A stretch of 64,000 bases of DNA from Monomorium pharaonis (GCF_013373865.1 NC_050469.1:31377046-31441045); one strand, 5' to 3'; shown: positions 38,030 through 50,690, counted from the stretch's first letter. Program-made: numbers and translations. Notes: generated from the sequence alone by a model not told the origin.

Positions 38030-38745
38030 CATCCACGTTTGGCGCTGATGCTAGTCAAACATCGGTCGCACGAAAAAGGCAGTGGCCACTCTCAGATTCC
38101 TCTCTGATAATACATATATGTATCATTAGAAAAGCAGAAAAGACGGTGATTGGCCACCGCGATGCCGCATCCTATGTGTAGGAACCATTAAAAAGCAAAG
38201 AAAAAAAATGGACAAGGATAATGAGGAGCGACTTGGATTTCATTACAAGCAAATAGAAATTTTTCTTAAGTGTAATGTTATTATGTAATAATAGTTTTAG
38301 TTTAAAAAAAACGTGAGAAAATGAAGGAATAAAAAAACTTTGAAAACGAAACCTTCCTTAAAAGTTGTATTTTCTTTTTCTGAGTGTTTTTATCTGCATT
38401 GTATATTTAAAAAAAAACCACTTTCCTACACAAGAATTTGTATAAAAATTTATGTTCATTGTTCTTTTTTTATAAAAAAATAAATCGAATATATAATATT
38501 GTAATATATACAATAGAAATTTTATTTAAATAATTGATAAAAATACAATGATACTAATTTTGTACACATGTGCACATTTGTGTGTACATTATGTCTTGCA
38601 AAGAGAATATTATGTTTACATTTTAATATTAAAGTTCAATCTTGTTTGCAATGTCGAATAGAGGCAAAATAAATCAACGATATCACTGATATCAAGAGTT
38701 CGTACGATATAAGATGCAATAACACAAATATAAATACATATACTT

Positions 38746-39420
38746 TTACTCTGCAGCAGAATTTTTGCGAAGCATTCGTTCTCGTACGTACTGCACTGGA
38801 AAACATTCTTTATCAAGTATTACTACGCGGCCGTTAATATTAAATAATAAATCTCCTAGGGATTTACGACTGAATACGGGTACAACAGTACCCTCGCCAA
38901 ATGTTTCTATTTGTTTCTTGCCCAATATTCTACTTACAAATACAGCTTTGTACATTTTTCCTACAGGATCATGATAAATTCTAAACGGAAGTGTTCTGGT
39001 GCCTACTATGAGCACAGTGGAAATAACAAAACTAAGAAATAACAATACTATCCTTTCCATAGCAGTCAGAGGCCTAATTACTTCAGTAGTTGGCGCATCT
39101 TCTGATCCTTTCTCTTGTACCGGTGGTTTTTTATAGATCACATATCCAAGGCAAATTGTACTAGTAACGAGACCTAACCATCCAATATGATAGCCTGAAG
39201 TGGTTACTAAGTTGATAAATGACTGCTCCCTATATACAAGCTGGTAATTGTCGCTTATATTGTCCTTCTGTTTATACTTCTGCTCTGCCCAGGGATTCGT
39301 TTTGTTACTAAGGTATTCATAACTTCTTACAAAAGTATTTTTATTGATAGAACCAGGAATTATATTCATGCGAAAACCTGATCGACACAAAATGGAAGCC
39401 TTGCCCAGGATGTAAGCCAT
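38746..39420 (-). CDS. TMEM186-like mitochondrial membrane protein
   Basis: A single coding exon of 224 residues from the ATG at 39,420 (MAYILGKASILCRSGFRMNI). An acceptor (TTACAG) about 25 bp upstream indicates a 5' UTR exon further right. The first 40 residues are basic and nearly free of acidic residues, like a mitochondrial presequence. Two membrane segments are visible at about residues 79-96 and 123-140, followed by a soluble C-terminal part (GKKQIETFGEGTVVPVFSR, INGRVVILDKECFP). The order YREQ..., hairpin, then a G-KKQ-ETF...VVP segment resembles vertebrate TMEM186, a factor of the mitochondrial complex I assembly (MCIA) complex. TMEM223, of similar design, is the alternative. The assignment is from remembered similarity, so it is moderate. 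Confidence 0.6.
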   Translation of the reverse strand: MAYILGKASILCRSGFRMNIIPGSINKNTFVRSYEYLSNKTNPWAEQKYKQKDNISDNYQLVYREQSFINLVTTSGYHIGWLGLVTSTICLGYVIYKKPPVQEKGSEDAPTTEVIRPLTAMERIVLLFLSFVISTVLIVGTRTLPFRIYHDPVGKMYKAVFVSRILGKKQIETFGEGTVVPVFSRKSLGDLLFNINGRVVILDKECFPVQYVRERMLRKNSAAE

Positions 39421-41389
39421 TCTTGTAAATCGTATAAACAATCCTGTAACATCAAAAATGTATATAAATAATCATCAAAGGATAAACTTTATTAATTTAT
39501 ATTATATAATAGCTCTGATGACATTTCAGTACTGTTATTGCATCTTATTTTTATATGCAAGGTGTTGGCAAGCAGATGGGAAAAAATTTGAAAAGTGATT
39601 AAAGAGATGATAAAATATAAAACAAAAATCAAAAAATAACAAACTTTATAAGATGATTAAAAAAGGCTTTATTCTTTAATTATAAATATTTAAATCTTTA
39701 CAGTAAAAAGTATGTAAAAACACATGAACATTTAGACATTATAATTAAATAAAAAATAAAGCCTTAACCAAAATTTTGTTTATTTTATAACTCAATAATA
39801 TTTAAATATTCATGTAAAAATTACCTGCATGAATATTTAAACATTTATAATTTAAAAAAGGAAGCCTTGATCTGCCTTGATCACAATTTTGTTACTCTCG
39901 AATCACTTTAAATTTTCACCTGCTGCCAAACATTCTGTATATGTAATCATAATGTGACTAGATATTTTGCCTTCAAAGTAATTGTCTCATCAAACATGTC
40001 AAATGTCCTGATTTTAGTAAAAAGTCTTGCTAAAAGTACTTAATTTTGCTAACTATGATAGTTGTAATAAATTTAATATGTTTAAATGGAATTTGCCTTG
40101 ATTTTATATTTGCTTCTATTCTAACATACAGCTTTAATCAGATGTATAGGAAAAAGATTGTAAAATATATAGTTTAAGGCTAGTATTCATAGTCAATTTT
40201 TATTTTAAGACCGTCTCAAGTAACATCTTAAAATGCTAATATGGCTTTGTGAGTGGTTGATAACATCTTAAGATAGTACTTAAGATAATCTTAAATATAA
40301 GATTTGATTATGAATACTGACCTAGAAGAATTGTTTGGATTATGCTAAGAATTTTAGGTGCTTTTTACGACTTTCTTGGTGGAAAAAGTTCTCATATCTT
40401 CATAATACTTTTTGTATTTTTAATTTATGGAGATTTTTGAAAAATTTCTTAAGAAAACATATTTAAAAGATTTTCTAGATTTTCTCTTAAAAATTATAGA
40501 ACAAAAAATTTTTTAATATTCTAATATTTATATATAAAGAATTCTAGAAAAAATGTAGACTTTTTTAGCATTTTTTAAGTGTTCTACAATTTATATAAAA
40601 AATTTGAAAAATAAAAGTATATAATTTTTAAAAAATATAAAATTTATATACAGAAAATCTAAAAAATTATATAAAGAATTACAAGATAAATTTCTTATTT
40701 TTCTTATCTTTCTTAAAGCAGATAAATTTAAATATTAGATGAGTAATATAACATTGTTCTTTAAAAATATAAATTGTCATTTTTGTATTTATCTTTATAT
40801 TTATCCGCTTTTTTAACATAGTTATTTCACCTAGTTATTTGATCTAGAAAATATCTGTCATACACATGTATGTTATATATGTATATTATATTAAACATTA
40901 CTATATATTTTGTTATTAACTCATTACTAGATGTTTATTATGAAGTGGTTATTTTTACATTATAAAATAAAATAAACCCAAATGTTACAATATTAAGCAA
41001 TAAATTAAATTATAATACATCAGACGGTTGCTTTATATTTCAATATAATACAATTATATAGAAAAGTTAGTAGGTATTATTAAAATATAGTATAATTAAC
41101 GTAGATATGCAACGTTAAGAGGTTAGGTTTCATTCTATCATGTTCGATTTGGAACTCATTTGATGAATATCCTTCAATAACGCGATAAAATCTTCTTAAT
41201 AACACCTCAAAGCATTGATAAAACCTTACCACGTGTGATATTACTGGATATTACAGATTACAGGCACACTTTGATCGAAAGTAGGTTAGTGTTTACATAC
41301 TTCCGTAACCGTATTCCTTCTAGTTGTGTGTCGTTCATGCAGGTTTTACGTTTTATGATCTTCACGTTTCGCTTGTGCGCTCAATTAAC
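39421..41389. other. Intergenic region between divergent TMEM186-like gene and KRI1
   Basis: AT-rich, with one MITE (40,179-40,322). It must contain the non-coding first exon of the minus-strand gene, whose coding exon is preceded by an acceptor, and probably a shared or closely spaced promoter region near 41,100-41,380. I could not fix either transcription start. Confidence 0.5.
40179..40322. mobile_element. Palindromic MITE, family C-like (copy 2)
   Basis: The left end GGCTAGTATTCATAGTCAA is inverted at the right end (TTGATTATGAATACTGACC). Internal CTTAAG and ATCAACCACTCAC-type blocks resemble the region of the family C copy at 28,459 (ATTCATAG, CTTAAG, ATCAACCAAT). Confidence 0.65.
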
Positions 41390-43302
41390 ATGTCTGTGTT
41401 ATTCAACGACGAAAACTCCAATTCGGACGGAGAACTAAAGATAAATACTAAATACGCCAGTATTTACGACAACTTCCGCCAAAAGGAAGAATTACATAAA
41501 TGTGAGTGCAATCCTAACCCATGTGCGTCCTCGGAAGGGAGTTTATGCGTGACTCCTTGTAAAAGCGTTCAATTTGTAGTCGACAGATTGTAAGATCACA
41601 AGAAATTAAAGAAGTTAAAGAATTGAAAAATAAGGACAAGTACATATGTGCTACATAATCCCTGAACATCTAACAAGAAAAAAACAAAAAAATTTGCAAG
41701 ACAGATTTTTACTGAATACAATTCTTTAATTGAGAGGCAGGACCATGCTTCCTCTACTTTCTAATTCTTTCAATTCTTTAATATTTTTCATCAATTTCTT
41801 GTAAACCAAGTCATATGTGAATTGATCATTTGACAAGACTAGTATAAGTCAATTTTATGTTGAAATTATTATTTTTCTCTATTTTTTTATTCGTCTTTTA
41901 GTAAAAGCAAGATATGGTGAGGATGTTGTACTGTCGGAAGATGAATCCAGTGATAGCAGTTTATCAGATGAAAATGAGGATGTACGTTGATTTCTAGTAT
42001 ATTTAATAATTAATTTGTCATGTATATTATTACCAATATTCTTTGTTCAAAGATTTTATATTTATTTTACCTTCTTTTTGGTCCATTTTCACCAAAAAAT
42101 TTACTGTATATATAATAATACTAATAAATATATAACAATTAATTTTTTTAGATTCAGAATGCAGAATTTGATAAACAGTTTCTATTAACATTAGCTTGTT
42201 TGAAATCTGGGAATCCAAGCACATATGAAAAATGTAATAATATTAGTAAATCTGAAATATCAGAAAATGCTGAAACAAATAAAAAAGAAAAGAAAAAATT
42301 AAAGAAGGAAAAGCCCCTCTCTTTACGTGATTATGAACGTAAGATGATATTAGAAAGAGATGGACGGTTCAGTAGCAGTGAAGATGAAGATGAAATAAAG
42401 CAGAAATCTAAATCCAAAGTTCTCACTTATGTGGAAGAACAAAAAGAATTAAAAGATAGTTTCAGAGAAGCTTTAAAAGATGAGGATGATGATGAAGATA
42501 ATGATCTTTTAAAGATAAAACAAAAGACAGAAGATGAAAAACACAAAGTACACTTTTAATTCTTACATTTTTAATAATTTTATATGTATATGCATATATT
42601 ATTGCATGTAATGCTATTATTCTTTTATTTAGGAAGAAGAATCGTACAAGGAATGGTTGAAAGGTCAAGAAGTGACAATAGATCCCAAGGACAAAGAAAT
42701 GCTTAAACCATTGCGTGATTTTTGGTCGGATCCTAATTTAGATCCAAATGAGAAATTCTTAAGGGATTATATTCTAAATAATAAATATATGAACAAAGAG
42801 TCTTATGATGTTAATTTGGAATATAATCAGGTTGTTCATGACAGCGATGAGAACTTGTCGGAAGATGAAAAGACTATCCAAAAACAAGAGGAATTTGAAC
42901 ATAAATACAATTTTAGATTTGAAGAACCTGATCAAGAATTTATTAAAAGGTATGACTTCTTGTTGAATAAATAATGTTAACTTTTCACATGAATATGTAA
43001 ATCTATGGCATCTGAAAGCTTATAACTATAAAACCAAAAAGTTTATTAAAAATAAAATAATTTATTAAAAATAAAATATTTAATAAACAATCAAAATAAT
43101 TATGAAATAATTATCATCTATAATACAGACAAAGGCTTCATACATTTTTTCAATTTTTTCAAATAATTTAACATTTTATTATTTTACAAAATAAGGAAAA
43201 TAGCATGAAACATAACAAATTCACTTATTTACTGGAAATGCATCGAAAAATGTTCTCTGAGAATAAATTATCACATAAGACATAATTTGTTATTTATTCA
43301 CA

Positions 43303-43344
<42 letters not shown>

Positions 43345-45877
43345 TTTTATGTTTTATTTCACTTTAAGGTATCCACGAACGATGGAAAACTCGATGCGGA
43401 AGAAAGATACACGCAGAACTCAGAAGAGAGCAGAAGTTAAAGAGAGAAAAGAGCAAGAGAAGCAGCAAAAAAGAGAGGAATTGAAACAATTAAAGGCATT
43501 GAAGAGAAAGGAAATAGAAGAAAAGATAGAAAAGTTGAGAGAAATCACTGGTAATATAACTTTTTACAACTGTCAATGTCCAAATATTTTTTTGAATGTC
43601 AAATAATTTATATATCAATTTATATATCAATGATTGACATTAAGCTACATATTATTATAGGAAATGATGATATGCACTTCGATAATGTTGACTTTGATTC
43701 CGATTTTGATCCAAATGAACACGACAAAAGGATGAAGGAAATTTTTAATGACGAATATTATGCTGGTGGTGAGAACGAGGTGCAGAAGCCAGAATTTCCA
43801 GAAATTGATGAAGAACTGGATATCGAATCCAAATGGGATACATATGATCCAACTACAGATAAAATTGACATGAAATCTGCGCCATATGAAGAACCTCATT
43901 GTGAAGACCCAGATTTTAATGTATATTATAGTTTATCTATATGCAGGTTGTTTGATAGTAGGTGGAAGAAAAGGAATGATTTTAGATGATAAAATACATT
44001 GAAAATTAATAATATACATATAATAATCATATAAATTATGATTAATACGTTGTATTTTTTAAATTGTAAATGTTTAAATATTTAGTGTTTCAGACACTAC
44101 GTGAATATGTAAATACTCCGAATTACAGAATCAACAAAATTTTGATGGAGATTTTGTTATTTTAATTATAGTGTTAAAATATTTACGTACTCTTTAAATA
44201 GTTGCACACAAATATTTTTAAAAAATAAAATAAAACCGTGATGTATAACATACAGTATAATTAAAATTTAGAAAAGGCCAATAGTTACAACAGAATCTTA
44301 GAATTCAAATAATTTTTATGATCTCACATATTTTCTAATTCTGCACATTGTTATTTTCAGTTTTGAAACACAGCTCTTAAATTAAGCCAGAATAGTAATA
44401 TTACACATTATTAATATTAAATTAATAATGAATTTGATAAAATTAATACACAATATTAAATACTTAAACATTTATAAATAAAAGGTCTTAATTTTGTTAT
44501 TTTTAATTTTTTATTTTGTTTTATCATTTAAAATGAGTTTTTAAATTTTCTTCCACTTACTGCCAAAGCTTATATATTTTGCTACTAGATTTCAAAAAAC
44601 TTTACTAGTCTTCTAATTACAGATGGATGCGGATTACGATCCAGAATCCCAAGACTTACAATCTAAACTCATTGACAGTACGAAAAAGAGAAAACAAAAG
44701 AAGCGCTCTAAATTTGCTGAACTTATAGCAAAAGAGAAACCCAAATTTGATCCAACACAATTCCCTTCATATGCAGATTATTTCGATCAATATTACTCGT
44801 TGGATTATGAAGACATGATCGGAGACTTGCCTTGTAGATTTAAATATCGAAAAGTAGTTCCAAATGATTATGGATTAAGCATTGAAGAAGTAAGTGTTAA
44901 TTGTATTAAATTTTTTAATTTTATTATTAATATTAAGAACAAGAAGTTTAATGAAAGGATATATAACAATAATTCTCACACAATATAATTTAATAAATAT
45001 ATATTTTTATTTTAAGATTTTAATGGCCGACGATAAAGAGTTGAATAGATGGTGTCCTTTAAGACAAACTCTTAAACATAAACCAGAACACGTTGAAAGG
45101 AATGAAATTCGAATATATAAAGAAAAAGCGATGAATGAAACACATAAGCAAAAAATTTTTAAGAGCTTATATGCGTAAGTACGATAAGGATTATGAATGT
45201 GTAATATATATGTATGTATGTAGATTGTATATTAATTTTGTATATTTAGTGAACCGGAAGAGAAGGAAAAAGAAAAAGATGAACTTGTCACTGAGCAAAC
45301 TGAAACTCATAATAAGAAACCTAGACGAAAGAAAAGAGTTAAAGCCAACAATTTTAATGTGGAATATAGTAGTATTGATACCGTTTCTAAAGAAAAAGCC
45401 ATGAATATAGTAAAGAATCATTGTCATAATAATAATAAGGATAATAGAAAGGAAGATGAACAAAATAAAGATGGGCAAGATAAAAACATAGTACATGATA
45501 ATAAAAAGAAAGATAAACAAAATAAAGATGAGCAAGACAAAAACATAGGTCATAAAAGCAAAAAGCAGAAACGGAAGAACAAATTAAAAACCGATGATAA
45601 CACTCCAATTTCTAAAAAAATAAAAATAGATAGTGGAACAAAGGAAGATTGTCAAATAAAAACAGATACTAATAATATAAAAGAAAATGAAAAAATCAAT
45701 AAATCTGCAGGCCGGAAGAAAAACAAGAACAAGAACATTCAATATAATCAAACTGGAAAGCGCAAACCAGATTATGATGATCCAATGATGTCTTTGAATG
45801 CAGAAAGATTGAAGATGTATGGAATAAATGCTAAGAAATTAAAAAATAAGTTGAAATATAGCAATAATAAATTGTAA
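41390..45877 (+). CDS. Kri1: KRI1, ribosome biogenesis factor
   Basis: Exons: 41390-41501, 41902-41981, 42152-42547, 42633-42949, 43369-43550, 43661-43920, 44623-44889, 45017-45174, 45250-45877. Phases agree; 799 residues. KRI1 is a nucleolar protein needed for 40S subunit assembly (it works with KRR1 in yeast). Landmarks in order: YASIYDNFRQKEELHKLKARYG, PLSLRDYERKMILERDGRFS, YVEEQKELKDSFREAL, KEWLKGQE, LRDFWSDPNLDPNEKFLRDY, FEHKYNFRFEEPDQEFIKRY, a basic KKDTRRTQKRAEVKERK helix, FDPNEHDKRMKEIFNDEYY, HCEDPDFNMDADYDP, and the C-terminal KRI1 domain LDYEDMIGDLPCRFKYRKVV...ADDKELNRWCPL. The tail (from about residue 600) is Lys/Asn-rich with an internal near-repeat. The family's conserved closing motif is present as ERLKMYGINAKKLKNK. 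Start chosen at the first ATG in frame with the conserved N-terminus. Confidence 0.95.
43306..43342. repeat. (CA)n microsatellite next to KRI1 exon 5 acceptor
   Basis: A dinucleotide run ending about 26 bp before the exon 5 acceptor (ACTTTAAG/G). Confidence 0.95.
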
Positions 45878-45933
45878 TATTAATGTTGTATTTACAACAA
45901 CTGTAAATATTAGTAAATATTAAATAATAATTT

Positions 45934-45985
45934 TAGATTTTATGTAGCATTTGTACATTTGTACAAATGCTACATAACATCTAAA
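45934..45985. repeat. Near-perfect palindrome downstream of KRI1
   Basis: GATTTTATGTAGCATTTGTACA is followed directly by its near-perfect inverse ending GTAGCATTTGT-complement (ACAAATGCTACATAACATC). The stem is about 24 bp with almost no loop, 57 bp after the KRI1 stop. Confidence 0.75.
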
Positions 45986-46176
45986 ATTGTACATTATATA
46001 AATTTTTTATTGATACATGTACGTATAATGTGTCTGAAAAGTAAAATTCAATTTTTTTAAATTAATAATTCTGCGAATTGGACTGATCGTAAAATTAAAA
46101 ATATCTGATAACGCTGCAGAAAGTTTATTGCATTGAGTCAAAAGATATCTTCTCACTCTAACTTCAATACAAATTT

Positions 46177-46178
<2 letters not shown>

Positions 46179-46245
<67 letters not shown>

Positions 46246-46247
46246 CA
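46179..46247. repeat. (AC)n microsatellite
   Basis: A dinucleotide run of nearly 70 bp with a few GC or AT interruptions. It generates the Cys/Val shadow frames on the minus strand. Confidence 0.95.
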
Positions 46248-46252
46248 TACAT

Positions 46253-46551
46253 ATATATTGTAAGGGTGGATAGAGAACAGCAGTCAGCGACTGCGCGCAA
46301 CCCTCAAGTAGGAGTGGCCTCGAGTTAAGGCGGATCCGCTTTCGGATGATAAACGACGTTTGCGGATTATTAGGATCGTAGACTGCTGTTTGTGTTTGCC
46401 TTTCCACAATTTCCATCTCTAATCCACCCCGTATGCTTTACTCGAGAGACAAATACATTCTATTGATCTGACGCGTTATGGATTTCACTTACCGAGTCCG
46501 CGTTTGCGCCTCTTTTCCTTTTGATCCGTTAAATGTTGATGATATATAGCT
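46253..46551 (-). CDS. Candidate exon pair of an unidentified minus-strand gene (tentative)
   Basis: A good acceptor (TTATATTTCTAG) and a consensus donor (ACTCG/GTAAGTG) bracket about 46,492-46,551. One of two open frames reads IYHQHLTDQKEKRRKRGL. Directly downstream, an acceptor-like GGATTAG and an open frame from about 46,432 (EMEIVERQTQTAVYDPNNPQ...) could continue it in phase, up to a possible GTATGT donor near 46,252 at the microsatellite. The intervening intron would be only about 60 bp with a weak pyrimidine tract. I recognise no family, and no neighbouring exons were found. This is a lead only. Confidence 0.25.
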
Positions 46552-46559
46552 AGAAATAT

Positions 46560-49500
46560 AAATTTTAATCAAAACATAAATTATTTTTATTTTTTGATAT
46601 TCTCAGATAAGTTTTAAGCGATACACGTGATCATGTTTTTATAAAATCACAAAAACAGTTATATTGATTTAACTTTCAACATATAATATTTCAATTTATG
46701 TTCTTTTTGATTTATGATAAGTTGATTTAAATGTGTAAATTTTTTATATTATATATTATAAATATTTTTCTATGATGAGAAAAAGTTTTATATAAAATTG
46801 ATCGAACTATATAAAACGTATACGAGTGTAATTTAAAACAAAAGATTTGATTGTTTGCATGAAAGAGCGAAGACTTGTAGAAAATAATATCGTTGATAAT
46901 GTATCTGCGATGCCTCTTAAGAATTTTATTTAACGGGAGGGTTATACAACGACATTGGTTGGATCGGTTCGAAATGGTCTTTGCAAACCCTCTTTTTCCC
47001 CTGGGTACAATAAATCAATCCCCTTGGCTCGACGAGGAGTGCTAGTAGAGTAGCAGGTGGCTCCTGACAGTCACCGTTCGCGCCCTTAATTCCCAATTAA
47101 TGTTATCCTCGATGTAAACGTGCGCCTTGTACGTTCCCCTTGGTCACCAAACCGTCCGTTTCCTCGCAGATTATGCATCGAAAGGCTGGAGCATTGTTGT
47201 TTGTATTATATTAAAGTGAAGCACAACTCTATACAGTGAGAGATTCTTTAGAAATATTTTAATTTTTAAAGTGTTCGAATTATCGTGCTTTAAAAATAAA
47301 ATTGCAACAATTCACTTTTGTCCAGTGAAAATCCGAAAGACGAATAAAAAGAAAAATGCAAATGTGTTAAAAAAGAAGTATAAAATATTACGGCGTCCGT
47401 GCATCAAAGGAATAACAAGTATTACAAAAATAATAGCACATACTGATAAAAGAAATGTTTAATTTCTTAATACTAAAATTATTTATATTTTCCTATTTTA
47501 TTAAAAACTTAAAATTATTAAAACTTAAATGTTTACACATTATTTAACCAAAATAAATATTTAATAAATAATGTTTTAGCTTTATATAAACATTTTAATG
47601 TATTTTAAATCTACAGATTTAAAACTAATTATATATAAACTATATATAAATTATATATAAACTAATTTAAATCTATTTAAAACATTTTTACATTTTTAAA
47701 AAATGGAGACAGAAAATAAATATTTCTTTTCTTAAAATTAAACTTGACACTTTTTAATAAGTATGAAAATACAAAATATCTTTATAGAAATTTAATATGC
47801 CACATTCATAAAATGTTTTATATTCATAGATGTTTAATTTAAAATATTAAAAAATTTTATTTCTTGCTCTATTTTTTAAAATATTGTCAGCAATAATATT
47901 GTTTATTTCTATTTATATTACGTTATCCATGCAAATAAAATACTATATTTTTTTCTTGTAAGAATAAAAGACAGGAAAAATTGATTTTTTCCATGAAGTC
48001 TTCTGTTCTATTTTAAATGCATGAAATAAAAAATAATTAAATTTTAATTCTAAAAACTTGTAATTTATAAAAGAATACAAACGAAATTTAATATAAGTTT
48101 TGTATATATTTTAAGATTATAATTGATTATAAATAAAAATGATGACAAGTTAATAAAATTTGCTCGAACGTTATATATTTTTAAAAAATAATTTTTTCTA
48201 TTATAATAATTAATATAAAATAAAACAATTATATTTTATAAAACTAAAATATCTCTTATTATTAAAGGTTTGTTTTGAAAAGTATATTTTAAATAAAAGC
48301 ATTTTTTTAATACTGCACTTTCCTTTTACAATGCAGTATTAATGTTTAGGATACTATACATATATAAGGATAATAAAAAGAACAAGTGTCGAAAAAGTTG
48401 TACGTTACACGACTCACACATACATATAATTGATCAGAAATAGGAGGCTGTGCCCGAGGTAAGAACTATTGAATTACGGCAGGACCGAATTTCACGGGCT
48501 AACACCTCCATCTGGATAACAGCCGAGCAGGATAAGTGCACTTAGGGGTGGTGTAATTGACACAATATCCTTGTCGGTATTCTAATTGGCGGAAAATTGT
48601 TGGATAGAATCCGATCTCATCTGATCGTCATTAACCGATCGGACAATTAAACGAACACTTTGTACAGTAGCGTCCCTTCTACATCTATACCATCAAAAAT
48701 TACATGTCAAATTGCAATTACTATTACAACGAATAATTTTGAACTTGTTATATATATATAATATATGTCTGTAAATGTAAAGTTACAACTTATAAATAAA
48801 ATTATTTTTCTTTATAATAATTGAACAATTTATCAAAATAAATTTACACTTGAAGTTAAATCTATAGAAATATTTATGTAATAATTTACAAATGAATGAC
48901 ATATATATACAATTTTTCATAAGCTGTATGCAAAATACAAATGTAATATGTGTTATATTTTTCTTAAAAATAATATACCTAATATTATAGAATTAACATA
49001 TACATATAATATAAAAAATGTTTCTTTATTACATAATAATAAATTATGATACTATAAAAATTTGTATATTTACACAAAAACTATAAAAACATCTAACATT
49101 TATTAAATTAACGTCAATTAAATATCTTGTAGAAATTACAATTCAACATTTAAAAACATTGTTCAATACTAATTCAATATTTATTCAATGTACAACAGCT
49201 ATTTTGACAGATGTTTTAAAAACATTCATTAATTGATTCTAAAATATTTTCCGCGCTTTTCTGTATAAATGAACATTATTTCTTTCTTATTTCAATCTTA
49301 AATAAGGCAGTAAAACATGTTTTAAAGGTTTCCATTAAGAATAGAAAATGACGATTTTTGCACCTCTTCCTTTAGATTCTTTTTTTCCGACAAGCTATAT
49401 TCTAATATACGCTACTAGAGCTGATAATCTATATATATATTATAATATATCGAAACACAATTTTAAGAACATATTTTATACATTATTTTATTTTACTTTT

Positions 49501-50690
49501 TAACAGTATGTAAAATTATAATTTTAAATCTCCGTAAAATTAAGAATCTTTTATTTTTAAGCAATTACGGTTAATTTTATTAATAAATTAAATTTGTGTA
49601 ATATATTATTTTCTGTTTTTTTTTAATGTATCTTTTAAATTATAGCATATTATTATATTTTAAATAGATAATATGTTGGTATTAATCTCTATTAAATATT
49701 GATTATTGAATTAATTTGATTATTGAAATCAAAATGATAATAGCTTGCTACCTAAGGAACAATTATAATTAATATATTTCTTTAAACTTCGTATGCTTAA
49801 AAATTTATTGTTTTTATTTAATAAAATATGTACATGTATTATATCATTTCTTTCCAATTTTTAAAAGCTAATTTATTCACACAATGTTGTTTCAATATTG
49901 TAATAACACTAACAATGAAGAAAAATCAATATAGATTTAACGTTGAAAAAATTCACTCTTTAACATTCAACATGTTATGTTTCTTTTAATGTTTTGTGCT
50001 GTATAATGATTTTTATGTCATAATTATCTCGCTTAAAAAAACAGACAAGGAGAAAAATCGATATGATAAAAAAAGATATAGAATAATATTTTTTTTATCA
50101 AGGATGGGAAGTAACTCCATTATTATTATTGTTATATTACTCTTTTTTGTAATAACAATTTGATAATGATGTTTTTTTCATAATGATAATGATACAGCCA
50201 AGGTTGAAGAAATAACATTTAACAAATAGATCGTTATCATTACTATTATAAAAAATTTTACGTTATTGCTAAATTGTTATTATATAAAACAAGTAATAAC
50301 AATTTTTTGTTATTTAAATCCTATAAAGCAAAATGTATCACAGAGATATCTTGAAAATATTTATATGTCAGAATATCTGTTGCATTATCAAGTATCTTAA
50401 GAATATTTCTGAGATAACTAATTTAAAAGTATTTAAACTAGTTTAAAACTGTTAATACCGACCATATTATATGAAAATGTTGCAGAGATATTCTTTTACA
50501 GATAATACGTGATATCAAGTAATGATGTCTTATAAATATTTTATGAATATTTGACAATAATATATTTTAAAATTGATTTAAAATTGTAAACACAAAGATA
50601 TCTGATTATATCTCAGATATATTTTGCTGCATGGATTGTAACGGGTTAGTTATATTTTTGCTTTTTTATATATAAATAAATTATATTTTA
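46560..50690. other. AT-rich gene-poor region with two GC-richer blocks
   Basis: No supported coding exon. Most is very AT-rich low-complexity sequence. Two short blocks differ: about 46,890-47,210 and 48,430-48,680. Both are stop-interrupted in most frames, so they look like non-coding functional sequence or remnants rather than exons. A short hairpin, TAATACTGCA...TGCAGTATTA, lies at about 48,309-48,343. Confidence 0.5.

Larger units (their letters stand above)
37548..38095. mobile_element. Outer MITE interrupted by two nested elements
   Basis: The left arm, about 68 bp from CTGAGAGCGGCTACTGCG through CTAGCATCAGCGCCAAACGT to GGATAA, is inverted at 38,027-38,095 (CGTTTGGCGCTGATGCTAG ... CACTCTCAG). 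The interior is occupied by two further palindromic elements lying end to end (37,616-37,888 and 37,887-38,029), so this is the oldest of the three. Confidence 0.75.

Noticed and set aside
41235..41438. Frame overlapping the KRI1 start
   Set aside because: A different frame from the conserved KRI1 N-terminus; no similarity to any family.
43021..44620. Possible extra exon in the KRI1 introns
   Set aside because: Flanking exons join in phase and match the family continuously, so nothing is missing.
46153..46300. Cys/Val-rich minus-strand frames
   Set aside because: Direct translation of the (AC)n microsatellite.
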